Counted from the stretch's first letter, positions 35,280-47,520 are shown. The stretch is 64,000 nt of DNA from Halictus rubicundus (GCF_050948215.1 NC_135155.1:10496001-10560000); one strand, 5' to 3'. Numbers and translations: made by a program. The notes: a model not told the origin generated them from the sequence alone.

Positions 35280-36667
35280 GGACAAGGGGAGGCAGATATC
35301 GAAGAAACAGAGACTTCCAGGCGAGGACCAAGAAGAGGGCTAAGCCGACGGGTTCCCTCCCTCTGTTATCAAAGACGAAGAGAGAGAGAGAGAAGAGGAT
35401 ACACTCGATTTCAAGTACTGTTCAGGACTAACAAAAGCCGCTTCACGTAAAGTTTCCCCAAACGAGTGGCCTAAGGTCACTTCACTGTCCGACCGACTTC
35501 AAGTACTTAATATCGCGTGATTTTCATCATTGCCTGGTCCCGCTGCCTCAATATAAACATCGACCCCCTTCCTCCCCGCCCCCCAACCGAAATAAGAGAA
35601 ATTGAACGGGCACCGGGCAGCTTATACGGGCGGAAACTTTTTAATATTTGCAGACGTTTCGTTGAAGAAGACGCGTAATTCGTTCTCTATTATAAAGCTA
35701 ATAAAATGGTAGACGGGGAGGAAAATAATCAAGAGAAGCAGACTCGGCGTTCCGATGAAATATTTCATAACATTCGTAGTCGCGTAGATCGCTGTTCGCT
35801 TCATGAAGGATTTCATTAGCCAGAAAAACGATGACACTTGTAGCGCACCTGCTCCCCTGTTGTTTAAAAACTGGCGCCTCTTCGAACTATTCCGAGTGCG
35901 CATTCGGGTCGGTCTCCCTTCCGAGATGTTCAACTTCCTTGCATTCCAATGCGGAGCCGTTTCGCAGAAATTCCTAACAAATTTAATATCGTGGAAAATG
36001 AAACGGGCGCGCGGATCTTTTATTAGCGCGAAAATGGCCGCAGACGTTGTAACGGTCGGGCGAAAGCGCCGACAAGAATATCGTCGACTTTTCAGCGCGC
36101 GCGCGAATTCCTCCTGAAAAATGCACAACGCTACTTCGATGGAATAAACGAGAAGGAACTTACGGGCCCGGGGCTCGAACACGCTCGATACTTCACCGTC
36201 CGCGTTACAGCCTGGTTTTCCGCGGGGAACTACGGAGACTACCAAGTGCTCAGCAAATGGCGCGACACCGACTCCCACTTCTATTCATCAATTATTTACC
36301 CCCGGAGGCGATGGTACGACTGTCACGGAGAAGTTCATGAATGCGCGTAGATATGACACATTCGGCGGACCGTTCCGTTCCAGCCCGAAACCGTCCAGTT
36401 CCGTCCGCGGAACGAAAACAACCCCCGCAAGCGACGGCCGTTAACCTACTTCCCGCGCGCCGCCGATACTCTGTTTTCCTCTGTTCGATTACAGCTGCCA
36501 AATCTTCGGTCACTGTATGAATTTTCCACACAGCCCTTCCGGAACGCGCGAAGATTATGCAGCACCGAGTGCATTATCCTCCCATATCCGAGTCCCTCTC
36601 CCGAAAGTTATGGCCCCCGTTTCGGTAAAAATGAGTTACCACGAAATTTAGTTACAGGCCGACGCCC
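35280..36667. other. Stretch without recognised gene
   Basis: It includes the 218-codon minus frame at 35622-36278, which has no domain I recognise and no clear splice or start context. 36130-36500 is CpG-rich. Confidence 0.4.
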
Positions 36668-36686
36668 CTTCTTCTTCTTCTTCTTC
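36668..36686. repeat. (CTT)6 microsatellite
   Basis: Six CTT units. Confidence 0.9.
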
Positions 36687-37660
36687 CGGTCGTTTCGTCG
36701 AATATTTTTGAATTTTTACGAATATTTCACCATTGCCGTTGTTGCGAGGTTCTACATTGTTTAACCGAGTCTCCTGGATTGTTTGATGTTCGTTTCCGGT
36801 TACCGTAACTCGAAGTACAAATATGTGAAGCTCCGGTATTTTTTTAGTCGACTATCCTACTACATTTGGTTTAATGTTACAGTGAGATCTCATGCATCCA
36901 CGTTGGGACACCTACGGCTTTTTTCCGATAGCAGAGATCGACGGATAACAGAGGTTTGTTGTTATCTAACAGAAAAGTTGTGCGACAGGCTGCAACAGTT
37001 CACGTTTTCTCTTTTGTTGAAACCGGTGCATGGGTCAGTGATATCTACATGTTTTATTTCTTAAATCCTTCCAGTTTTACCGCTCAATGAGGAATTCCAA
37101 TTACCTTCAGCTCGACCGTGTGCTCAAACCGCTTTGTCTTCGAATTCCCACGGTTCTTTGATCTCTTCGGAGTTCGGATTCTGAAACAACAATCAGTCGA
37201 TAGGTGGTCCGGGAACGATCACGTGTGCACTGAGCTTGTTAGAAAGTAATAAATTCAGTTATTAAATTGTAAACGCTGCTTTCACGAACATTGCGATGTC
37301 GGCAGCGGTGCTGCTAACTAACAAACTAGAAATAACAATTCAAATGAAAATAGGGTACATCGAATTTTTCAATTCAATGGTGGATAATGTAACATTTTTA
37401 CGTAGCAAAAGTCGTTCGAGCGGATTTTTTCTGTAATGCGGTGTGGGACGACCGGACGATTGGCAGGGTACCGCGCGGAAATGAAAAACAAAAAAATGAA
37501 TTTCCACTCGTCTCGAGGATCAGCCGAAACGATCGCTCGGCCATCGAGGGCTAGGTGAACGAACGCACAGCCCCGTGATTTCCGCGAACGAAAGTGAAAA
37601 TCGATCGGCGCCACGCGTCTGCGTGTTCATTGGCCCACTTTCCTTCCTCCTCCGAATTTC
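36687..37660. other. Stretch without recognised gene
   Basis: Mixed DNA. A 93-codon frame (36783-37064, +) is not recognised. Confidence 0.45.
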
Positions 37661-37700
37661 TTCTTTTTTTTTCTCTCTCTCTCTCTCTCTTTCTTTCTCC
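37661..37700. repeat. T/CT microsatellite
   Basis: A run of nine or ten T followed by (CT)n and TTTCTTTC. Confidence 0.9.
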
Positions 37701-38567
37701 CGCTCTCGTTACCCAAGTGTTTTTCCAAGCACTCGACGGGACGAACCGGTTGACGTATCACGTGCCGGGGATAATCGACAAGGTGGCACTCGAGGCGAAA
37801 AGCTGAAGAGGCCCTCTCCTGGCCGGAATGGCCTGTCCCGACCCCTAAACGTTGGATCACGTCGGGGTCTGGGCACGAGTGGCGACTGATTTTCGTCGAG
37901 TGCGACCGGCGAACGTCGAAAACGGGAGACGTCCAAACGAGATTCAACCCCGACCCCCGGGGTAGACCTGTTTTATAATGAAGACTGATGACAGTCGATC
38001 CCCGGCACCGGCCCCCACCCCCCGGATCCAGTGAAATGCCCAGGTCGTCGACGACGGGTGGGGAGATAGGCAGAGAGCGTCCCGCCGTAAGTCGGCTCGG
38101 ATACGACGAGCCTGCCTAGGCGAGGCCATTCATCCTGATTAGATGCGGTCTCCCACGGGGACAGCCAGGAAATCTCTCTGTGAACGTGCGCGAGTTATTT
38201 GCAGACTGCTCCGGGGAAAAAAGAGGAACGAGCTCGCGAGCTACCTCTCTGTCGACCCTAGCTGGCCAGTCGTCTGCGCGACACACAAAGGGGCCGTCTA
38301 GTTTTTCGACGACGATCAAACAAACCGTACAAGGTAATATTCTCCGGATTCAACGATGTTGCTGTTTTTAGGGGGCCGCCCCAGCTCGGCGAGGTGCTGA
38401 ACCGTGGGCCGCATCGGTGCCGACTCATTTGACAGACCTATGGCTTGTACTTCGAGCCAGGAACCATTTCATCCCTCGCATCCCTCGCTGGCTCTTCAGT
38501 CGTAGGCGCTTCTCGAACGCGCAGATTAACCGTTCTTTCGTAGAGCTTCGATATCTATGCATCAGTT
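37701..38567. other. GC-rich stretch without recognised gene
   Basis: 37700-38420 is CpG-rich with overlapping open frames in several phases. It might include a promoter or short exon, but no specific signal supports one. Confidence 0.4.
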
Positions 38568-38571
38568 TTAA

Positions 38572-39022
38572 CGCGTTAACTGCCACGTCAGTCACATATG
38601 ACAGACTATTTTTGACTGAGTTTCGACATTCATCTTTTATTATGAGATATCCAAATAAACTGAATTTTATTGGAGTCTTCCGAATTCAAGAGGGTTAACC
38701 CATAGAACTCGAGTGGCGATTCTGAGGCGCCACTAAAACTTGCTGTATCATTATTCGAAATATTTTTTACATTATTAAATTTGTTTGTATTTAATAAATT
38801 ACTAAACATTTCGGTATTGTACGAGTAAATTCCAGCATTTTCGTATGTATAACCTGAAAAAATATATATAGAAGGGTAGTATTCTAGGTCAGAAGAAATC
38901 GAGTGCAAAGGGTTAAGACAGCATCCATTAGAATACATTTTAAATTTCTAGTTTTGGTTTCATTAATTAGATTACCCTGATTTTGTAAGAATCTCTGGGG
39001 TTGATATCTGGCACTTAACGTG
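38572..39022 (+). mobile_element. TTAA-type family C, copy C2, interrupted by a family B element
   Basis: TTAA (38568-38571) is followed by CGCGTTAACTGCCACGTCAG. The right part (38917-39022) ends GCACTTAACGTG. Both parts align to the two halves of the 27.2 kb copy on its minus strand. Between them are about 85 bp of extra C sequence (absent from C1) and the B element 38699-38912, whose TTAA flanks lie inside C2. The right target site reads TAAA, a likely mutation. Confidence 0.8.
38699..38912 (+). mobile_element. TTAA-flanked MITE family B, copy B1, nested in C2
   Basis: A 214-bp element with TTAA at 38695-38698 and 38913-38916. The right end is CGAGTGCAAAGG and the left end is a decayed CCCATAGAACTCGAG. 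The interior (ACTTGCTGTATCATTATTCG, AATATATATAGAAGGG) matches the copies at 41.3 and 55.3 kb. Confidence 0.85.
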
Positions 39023-39638
39023 TAAACCAGGGCTGCGGAGTCAGCAAATTTCCGGCTTCGATTCTTGTCAATTTGTTTTTACCCCTTAAGCGAGTAATCG
39101 CAAAAATGAAGAAAGTGGTCCAAAAAGTCGATTTATCGGTAAATAATAGCTTTCTATTTTTAAAAAAGGTATAAAACGAAAAATAGCGTACAGAATATAT
39201 GAATGTCATATATTGAAAATTGTTTTGCACGCGTTACGCGGGCCCGTGACAGGGTAGTCACTTGAGGGGTTGGTATTTCATGAAGGATATTCGCTGCATT
39301 TGTTAAAACATTTTAACAAGGAAGATAAGCAACGAAACAAATGTTAGTAGCTAATGTTGAAGATATAAAGTGTCCAAACAGTACTGCTTTCGTTTTGAAA
39401 ATGTATATTCGAGTCTCCCGTTGCATACGGTGCTCCCTGGGAATTTATAATTTTGTATGAATTAATACACAGCAGAGATACTCATCGCGAACTGCTAATA
39501 TTTTTGAATAAACAAATTACACGGTACTCGCTGAAATACACCCTCTCAAACGCGAAAGCATATTTCGAACAAGGTTTCACAGTTTTTCAGGAAAAATGTT
39601 CACAAAAATAACATTTTCCGTCATGCTGACACAACCCC
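39023..39638. other. Stretch without recognised gene
   Basis: AT-rich DNA with no recognised feature. Confidence 0.5.
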
Positions 39639-39642
39639 TTAA

Positions 39643-39960
39643 CGCTAAACCTACCGACGCTTATTGTATACCTGTTCCTACCTTGCGTGGTCAAAATGAC
39701 CGGTCCTTAAAAAAAGTTATTGTTAATACATTAAACGCAGATAATAGCCAATTTGTTGCTGAATGAATTAGTAGATGAACAACTTCCATGAAATGGCGAT
39801 AAAAATACTCTCTCCACGATTTACAAAATTCTACTGTGTCGTCCTAAAAAATACATTGTATACATACTTTAAGAAAAGTCGTAAAGATGAATAGCGATGT
39901 GATAATGTTGTACGCAGAAGCTTGAAAAGGTCAATTTGACCGGCCGTGGTAGGTTTAGTG
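39643..39960 (-). mobile_element. TTAA-flanked family A, mid-length copy A4 (318 bp)
   Basis: TTAA lies at 39639-39642 and 39961-39964. The ends are CGCTAAACCTACC and GGTAGGTTTAGTG. Both outer parts align to the 620-bp copy at 54.68 kb, but about 300 bp of the middle are missing. This is an internal deletion derivative. Confidence 0.85.
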
Positions 39961-39964
39961 TTAA

Positions 39965-41335
39965 TACTATTATTATTCTATTCTTTCTATGCTAATTATT
40001 CTATATAATTCAAGGCGATCGCGACGGATGATTCGCCTCGTGCGTTTATGGCAAAAAGCGAAAGTACCGGGAGCTCTTCTTGCATATCGTGCCCGCGCAA
40101 ACAACGTTTCGAACACTCGCGGCAAGGAGAAAGAGATAGAGAGTGGGAGGGAGAGAGAAAGCCGGGCGCGATACGCCATTATTAAATATTGTAACATGGT
40201 TCGAGTGCTCGCGCGGCGCCGCGACGCGTTCCACCGCGACGGCGTTATCGCGCGCGTAACGATATTCCGTCGCGCCGACGATATTTCAAAGTAACTTCAC
40301 ACGACGACGGGCCGAAGTAGCTCGGCCTTAAACGTCGTCCGCAGGGAGGGGGTAGAAAAAAGGCGTCTCCTTTGCGACTCAGACGTCTCAAAGCGCCGAG
40401 TCCCCGGGACCAAGCAACCCCCAGCCAACCCCCGAGCCCTCCAACCCCCGTTCGTCGGCCGCCTCGTACCGGGGAACTCTTGAAAAACAATAACGCTGTC
40501 GTTGACTCTGAATTTTCCGCGGTAGCAACTCGCCATTATTTCGCCCACCCCCGAACCACCCCCGAGCGTCGGGGCGGCGCGGGGGATGGATTTTCGAGCG
40601 TATTATTTCCCTCGCAGCACTTTTCATTCCTTCATCCCCCGAGCCCGCGCAACGAGCACGAGGGAAGAAGCGACGGAGCTAACCGCCCACGACTTTTCCA
40701 CTTGTTTCTGCCCGGGCCTTGAACAAGGAACCGCCGAAGAGCCGACCGCGAACTGCCGAAGGGAGCAACGAACGGCACGGGGGTGCGAGACGAGAAAAAC
40801 TGAGAACCGAACCGAACCGGACCGGCGAGGCGGCGTTAACTTTCGGCACTTACAAGTTTGATGGGATTTTCCTCTCCCTTTCTCTCTCCTTACCATCCAA
40901 CCACGGCCACGCTCGAGCCACGCGAAAACGGCGTATTTCTATCGCCACCGCGCCACGCCGCGCCGTATCACGCCAGACTTACGCCGGTTTTACATATTGC
41001 GCCGCGAAACTTCCGCCAGTTTTCCGCCGGATAATGGAGCCCGGCGAATTTTTCGGCCCCGGTAATTGCCGGGCGGTGCACCCTCTAGATTTAGAGGCGA
41101 GGGGCTCGCTGGGAAGATGTATCCATCGGACAATTGATTAACTCTTTCAGTGTCCAGTTAACCCCGTACCAGTCCCATTACGTTTGAATTTATTCCTGGA
41201 TATTGTTGGGCGAATTTACGATACACATGGCATCCTCGTAACAATTACGCAACTTTGAAAAAACGCAATTCTCGTGTTACTAGCATGAAAATGTTGCACG
41301 GACACCCCAAGACCAATTATGAAAGTCCCTTTCAT
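39965..41335. other. CpG-rich stretch without recognised gene
   Basis: 40000-41100 is the largest CpG-rich block in the window. It contains C-rich runs (40410-40450, 40545-40575), GAACCGAACC-type repeats near 40804 and overlapping open frames in all phases. It could be a promoter or unmethylated island. TTAACTCTTTCAGTGTCCAG at 41142 resembles a TTAA-type end. Confidence 0.4.
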
Positions 41336-41339
41336 TTAA

Positions 41340-41513
41340 CCCTTTGCACTCGAAGCTGTTATAGCTCGAAAACGGAACGTTTCTTCCGACTTAGAATATT
41401 TCCCTTCTACATATTGTTTTTCATGTTATACATACGAAAATGGTGCAATTTACTAGTAAATTATAAGAAATATTTTGAATAAAGCTTTACAGTCGCCATT
41501 GGAGTGCTAAGGG
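41340..41513 (-). mobile_element. TTAA-flanked MITE family B, copy B2 (174 bp)
   Basis: TTAA lies at 41336-41339 and 41514-41517. The ends are CCCTTTGCACTCGAAGC and GGAGTGCTAAGGG. The interior is inverted relative to the copies at 38.7 and 55.3 kb. Confidence 0.85.
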
Positions 41514-41517
41514 TTAA

Positions 41518-41984
41518 CATTATAATTCAACCGATTCTTTTGCTAGCACGGGCCTTGTGAACTAACAGTATGTAATTATCCGTCTTCGCGTGGTATAATG
41601 CACAGAATTGTCACGGGAACAGCAATTTGTAAATTTTTAGGAGACGGATAAGTTTCGTGTAACCTCATTTCCATATAACGTGTTTAAATCCGATCGGACG
41701 GTTATTCCGAATCGGCCGGGACAGGCGGTATTCATTTAATATTCACGTCCACGGTAGCAGTAGCATAACATGAAAATGAAAATTTTCGAATTGCGCATTG
41801 ATCATAAGCGAAGTGCCCATTTGCAAAAGTGCGGCTCGTAAATGATAATTAAAAATGTACACGATGCATACGGTCCATAAATGTGCCCGCCGCTTAATTT
41901 GCCGCGAACGAATTGCAACGACGTTTTCGCGGCACGGACCGATACCAATCTGATTTGCATATATAAATCCGTAATGGCCGGTCA
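41518..41984. other. Stretch without recognised gene
   Basis: 41770-41980 carries an ATTTGCAT octamer immediately before ATATAAAT, and TAATTAAA and CATAAATG motifs, so it is a candidate enhancer by texture only. Confidence 0.35.
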
Positions 41985-42037
41985 GCGGCGGAGGCGGAGG
42001 CGGAGGCGGATGCGGAGGCGGATGCGGATGCGGAGGC
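41985..42037. repeat. GGCGGA/GATGCG hexamer minisatellite
   Basis: About nine hexamers alternating GGCGGA and GGATGC types. A 76-codon frame reads through it as Arg-rich and is an artefact. Confidence 0.9.
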
Positions 42038-42662
42038 TCATTTTAATCGAAGAACCCGCGCCCGATTCCATGTATCATGATTGTAAACGGCGCGCGCGAG
42101 TCCGATGGTAAACGGACAATCAGGAATTTTTGCACGTACCCCGGCCCCGGATTACGATAGATAATTGTAATCGACGTTATTGCCGGAATTTAATTAAACC
42201 AATTAATTATCGGCTTTATTAAATAGCCGGATTTGCCGCCGCGATAAATAATTCAATACCGCGTTCTGCGAAGAATAAGCGCCCGGGCGTGTGCAACAAC
42301 GATCTTTCGAATCTTCATTAGCCGAAGGATAGATTGCAACGTGACGTCATACTGTCGTTAAAATTGTTTATTCGATCGCACGTTCCTCCATTTTTCCTGT
42401 AACCTCTAAAGAACTTCGCAACAAATACTTCAGCTAACTCGTCGCCTTTTGAGGCTAGCAACTTCGAATAAACAATCATGGCAAATGAACATTACGTTGT
42501 TTATTCTTGACTCGAGTTTATTCTTGAGATGAGTTTGACTTATAGAAGGGTGAATTTTATTTGCAAAAAGATGGGCAGGACTTGCGACAATCTCAGTCAT
42601 TTCTACTTACGTGATTATTTCCGCAAACAAAATAGTTTACGAAAACAAAAATCAGTTTCGAG
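42038..42662. other. Stretch without recognised gene
   Basis: 42120-42260 is rich in AATTAAACCAATTAATTATC-like text, similar in style to 63040-63060. Otherwise it is ordinary. Confidence 0.4.
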
Positions 42663-42734
42663 TAGACTGTAAACTTGATGCATTCATGGCGAAAATGAAT
42701 ATAATTTGGATCTGGTATAAAGATCCACAGTCTA
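42663..42734. mobile_element. hAT-like MITE family E, minimal copy E4 (72 bp)
   Basis: TAGACTGTAAACTTGATGCA and the complement of ATCCACAGTCTA form the ends. Flanking 8-mers GTTTCGAG and GTTCTGAG agree at 6 of 8 positions. Confidence 0.7.
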
Positions 42735-44130
42735 GTTCTGAGAGATATTAACACATATATTTTTATACGTTTTTCTTTTTCTTTTTTTGTAGGATTTAAT
42801 GCACGTAAAAATACTTTACAAGCATTTCATTATATCTGCTGACGTTCACGTTGAAGATGGGCTTTTTCTGATTTTTAACGTACCTGCATGGTACACACAC
42901 GCAAACAGAAATAATTTTCCGAAAATCCGCTTACATCGAGAACTTTGTTCAACTGAAAATTCCACTAAATTTTTATTTGCATCGAAAATATTCTCTGAAG
43001 CAGCCGTTTCTGCCGCACTTTTTGTAGGGTTGCTTTCCCGTCGGCTACGACGTTTTAAAATGTTCATTCTGCTGCAGATTTTCTTTCTCTATCTAATTTC
43101 CCGCTTCCGCCGAATATTCGAGTCCTTTCGAGTCGTATTCAATCGATTCCCAGCAGGCTATTTAAATTCGTAGAAAGGCACCGATATCGGCGACTGTAGC
43201 TATCGTATACCGATAAAGGTTTTGTGCATCGCCAGTGGACACCGGTATCATTCAAGGGCGGCACGGTTCTCATTTTACGAAAAATGCAGCCTGCACATTT
43301 CTGGTCCATTGTTGCGCTTGTGGCAGCCTGTTTGATCGCGACAGTGGGCGTCGGCTGGCTAGCTCGTCGGCTACTGCACGAATAAAGTAAACAAATCTGG
43401 AATGCGAGTATATTTTGCTCTCTCGAGTATTTAGCACCGCGGGCGACCGGCGATGCACGGTCCTGCTCAAATAATATGTGCAACACACACTGACGGTAAA
43501 TCCGCGCGACGCGACGGTGCGCGGGTGGTATCGCGGCCGGATCGGCCGTAACTTTCCGCAGAAAATTTCACGAGGCCGATTCCACGGTGACGGCCACGGC
43601 CACGTTTCCCCCGGTTTCCCCCGCGCACCTTAAATCCGGTTTTAAGAGCTTCCGGGGCGCCGGGCCTCGCTCCCAGCACGCGGAAACTTTCATCATTAAG
43701 TAAACGGCGGCTGGGATTTTCATGCTGATTCTCGGCCGTCCCGACGCCCCGTGCTCCCTCGTTTAGATATACCCTGAACGCGGGCGAATCGTCGCGGCTA
43801 ACTAGTCTTCTCGCGCGTTTATCTCGACGGCGGAGGAACCGTCGCGTGTCCTACACGCGTTAGTGCAACGTCAACCGTTTGATTTAACGTGCTTCGCCGC
43901 ACGTGCTTCGAATACCTGCGCGCCCCTCGAAAACTTTGATGAACTTCTTTCGCCGTTCTGCAAAGCTGCCTCTCGTTAACCCTCCGTGACCCCGGAAAAT
44001 ACTTTCGAGCATCGATCTCGGTGAAACGATGCCACCGGCCGAATACTTTCTGGCTTTTAAAGGGATATGGCACTGTTTTATACTTGCCTACGTCATTTCG
44101 TATCCGATCGCACACACTTCAAATCAGAAT
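42735..44130. other. Stretch without recognised gene
   Basis: A pyrimidine tract ending TTTTTTTGTAG|G at 42769-42794 resembles a 3' splice site and precedes a 124-codon frame (42799-43173, +) of unrecognised sequence. 43480-43860 is CpG-rich. Confidence 0.35.
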
Positions 44131-44131
44131 A

Positions 44132-44321
44132 CAGTGATTTCTCTATATATGTCGCCAAGACGTGGATGATAAACGTCGCGGAGTTGTCCCCACTACCGCG
44201 GAGTATACCGCGTGGGGAGCCACGAAGCTTGAGACGCCGAGGAGTGTAAACATAACACGGCTCGGGTATGTCTCCTGGACGCTGGCATGACCCGTTTTGT
44301 TGACATAAATCGAGAATTCTG
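44132..44321 (-). mobile_element. Pogo/Tigger-like MITE family D, copy D5
   Basis: The left end TA-CAGTGATTTCTCTATATATG is intact. The right end CATAAATCGAGAATTCTG has lost two bases of the terminal CACTG. The core is inverted relative to the 1.8 kb copy. Confidence 0.8.
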
Positions 44322-44555
44322 TTCTCTAAGCTTTTCTCTAACCTTTTCCATCTTCTCAACTAGATGGGTCAGTTTACTGGACGATATGTAATGAAAATTT
44401 TTGAAAAATTGCGTTCAGTCTCAGTGACCACGCTTCTCGATTTTACCTAACGATTGCATGTAACAGGATATTTTAAAAGCTGAATTTTTTTCATTGCTGA
44501 TGCAATGACTTTACCGGCTTTACCTCGACGACCTTGTAAATACGCTTGACCGTCA
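44322..44555. other. Short AT-rich interval
   Basis: I see nothing in it. Confidence 0.5.
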
Positions 44556-44581
44556 CGTCGCGTCGCGTCGCGTCGCGTCGC
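44556..44581. repeat. (CGTCG)5 pentanucleotide repeat
   Basis: Five tandem CGTCG units, the complement of the motif at 23896-23920. Confidence 0.9.
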
Positions 44582-46260
44582 CTCGGTACGTAGATGGCGA
44601 GATGGTTGCCCCCTCCCCCGCATGTAACGTTGGATCCTATTTTACGCCGAGATTTAGCGTTTACCCTTGTCGTTTTTTAGCGCGTGGAGCGCAGACCAAC
44701 GCGCGTACCAGACACGCACGCGTAGAACGAACAAAAGCGCTTTTTAAAACAAATTTATTGCTGCGCGTCGGGGGTCGCCGCGAGCACGGCGGTTACCAAG
44801 CTTCGGAGTGGAGCGGGTAGGGGAGGGGGGCAAATGAGAGGAGAGGAGAGGAGAGGGGCAGCTGTCCCTGATACGACCCTCTCGCAGCCCCGCGAAACCC
44901 CCTTGTTTCGCGACGCTACCCCAGGCGTAGTCTGGACATTTACGAGTGCGTCCCGGTGCATTTTTAAAACCGTTCCGACCGTGGAACGGAAACATTAGCC
45001 ACGTCCCTGTCAGCGAACGGGTATAATCCAGACGGGAGCGAGTCGCATAATCGGCGCCCGGGACGGATACTTTTTTTCGGCGGCGCCAGGAGCGAAAAGC
45101 CGACTCCCGCCTGCCGGCCGACAAAACGTAAATCCGATTATGCGCGTATTTGTTGACGAAGACAGAGCCGATTGACGGAGAATTTACTCGAATCGCGCGC
45201 TTGTGTTCCGTCGCCCGTTGCGCTTATGCTGGGCTCATTTCGGGCTCCGCTGTACCCATGGAGGATCGCCATTCTCGTTTCATTCTATCGATCGCGTTTC
45301 TTTTTTTTTTAAGGGGAGGATTTCTTATTTTTGGCGGGAAATGGCTAATTTGTAATTTAAAACTTTTCGTACGTTTCCATTGTACTTTTATCAAGTTCTA
45401 TCAATCTTTTCAAGTGTTCCTTTAAACTCGCGAATATTATGATTTTTGGTATTAACGTTGTGAGATCACTGGGAGAAATTTGAAATCGATACGTCTAAAA
45501 ATATCTTTTAATTTTTCTGCTGCGTAAACGGCAGCCTTGATATGGTAAAATATGCAACCCCTTTCAGTGTATTTCAATGATACTGTTTGTTATTTTCAGG
45601 GAATTTACGAACTTTGCTAAATTATTAAATTATTAATTATTCTAAAATTTCTAGCGGACCTCAATTTTTTAATTCGAAGGACTACAATTTTTCTGATTTC
45701 GAGACATCTGACGCTCTTCAGAGCTTCCACAATTTTTCTTGATCCAGAAGCTATCCAAATTTGATTTCGACTCGTTCATTTATAATCCCGTGCACAATTC
45801 ACGCACATGGTCAATTATCCGACGTAATTCTATTTTTCATTAGCGGAATTCGTTATCGTAAAATTTGCATTCTACCAGGGCACTAATTACGATAATCCGT
45901 TTTTTTCACCGCGGATATTATCCTTCTACCTACACTCGAAACTTTTTCAACTCCAGAACTCAGACATTCCGTCCGACCCAGAATATTTTCACCGCAGAGA
46001 TAAACGGTCAATGATTATTTTGCAATTACTTCCTCTATTGATCGTTGAAAGCAATCTAGATAAGCATAATCATTAATTAATTATAGAATAAACCAGCAAA
46101 CCAGCTGGATTACTTTGTAATCGCAATCATTGAACATGAACACGGTTTCACGTTAGTTGTAATCATCAATCATAAAACACATTACTCTCCCACCTGCATT
46201 AATAGTTCTTAATGGAAAAAATAGTTCCATTATTTTTTCAAGTTAATTTTTACTGCTTAT
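44582..46260. other. Stretch without recognised gene
   Basis: 44590-45120 is CpG-rich with a GAGAGGAGAGGAGAGGAG tract near 44838. 45430-46260 is AT-rich. No exon is supported. Confidence 0.45.
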
Positions 46261-46264
46261 TTAA

Positions 46265-46579
46265 CACGTTCGCGGATGTGAATGCTATAGCATTCATTTT
46301 CATAGTGATGCAAAATGACATGAATGCTATAGCATTCAAATTTTGAAGCCAATTTTTATTCATTCAATTTTATACAACCTTAAGTTTTTGTAATTAATAT
46401 ACATTTCAAATTGAAATTTGTTTTTGTAATTAATATACATTTCATTTGTCATTACTAATGACAGCTAACTTATTATTATTGTTTATTTCTAATCAGATTT
46501 CGGACAGTACAACTAGTGTCAAGAAAAATTGCCTGTCTAGTTTTGCAGCTCACTGAAATTTTTACTGTCCGTGAACGTG
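46265..46579 (+). mobile_element. TTAA-type family C-related element C4 (315 bp)
   Basis: TTAA (46261-46264) is followed by CACGTTCGCGGATGTG. The right end TCCGTGAACGTG is followed by TTGA (46580-46583), one change from TTAA. Inside are two perfect 18-bp palindromes TGAATGCTATAGCATTCA (46279-46296 and 46321-46338) and a 24-bp direct repeat (46385-46408 and 46421-46444). Confidence 0.7.
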
Positions 46580-46583
46580 TTGA

Positions 46584-47520
46584 ATACGAAAGCACGTTAA
46601 TACGGGCTCACCAATAGGGTCAAGGGGGACGACCGAGTTCAACCGAATTGTCCCGCGGAAGCGGCGGCCGGGCCGTTCGAGCGGATTTATAACAGGAATT
46701 TCCAAGGAAGCATAAAACACGCGAGCAAAGGTTACCCGCGAGCCGGGGGCGCGATGCATCTTGCAGACATTTAATAAACGCTTTCGCCCCCCGGTTTCCC
46801 GTGGCACGAAGGGCACGAAGGGCCACCGGAGGGGGTTGGCATCGACGCGGGTCGACGCGTCGCGGTGCCCGTCGCTGAAAAATGCACTCGTGCTCGTCAT
46901 CGTGCACGAACTGCTCGTTACCCGTACGTCTGGCATCGTCTGCGAGAAGCCGCAAGCACAAATTGCGGAAACGGTAGACACGCTTGCAGGCTTCGGGCGG
47001 ACACCGCCTGCGAGCTCACCTTCCGGTCCACTGGACTCTCGTTTGTGCCAGCCGGCAACACTCCGCGAATAAAGGACACGTATACACACGCCGGCCTTGT
47101 GTACACGCCGGAATACGTGGATTCTAACTGTCGCTCTAGGCACCAAGAAAACGGGTATTAGACAGGGCACACCGCTCGCCCGCAGCCGAGAGAGACCCTT
47201 CTCTCACCGGCGGCAACCACGAGCACGAGAATTAGAGCGTGAACATATCGTCTGTCTTGAGGGCTAGCTACCGTTGATGAGCAGCCGCGGATGCGGAATA
47301 AGGCATAAGCACACCACCACCACGTAACTGGACTGGCCAAAGATTATTATCTTCGCCCGTGCTCCAAGGTGTTGCCGTGCTACTGCTATCGGATTGCCAG
47401 ACTTTGCTTCCTTCGGCTACGTTGAATACGTTCTCTAGACTGAAAGAGCATTTTATTCGAGGCTCCAAGAAAATATTAGTCGCCCAATGGCATTCTAATT
47501 TGTACGATTAATCGAATACA
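46584..47520. other. Stretch without recognised gene
   Basis: 46600-47110 is CpG-rich, with a 202-codon minus frame (46562-47170) that starts in the C4 terminus side and matches no domain I know. Confidence 0.4.

Noticed and set aside
35622..36278. 218-codon minus-strand open frame
   Set aside because: Long for chance, but no recognisable domain, codon pattern or splice context; CpG-rich DNA lowers stop frequency.
44556..44581. Telomere-like repeat
   Set aside because: Unit CGTCG differs from the insect TTAGG telomere repeat and is only 26 bp.
46562..47170. 202-codon minus-strand open frame
   Set aside because: Ends inside a TTAA-type element and is overlapped by equally long frames on the other strand.
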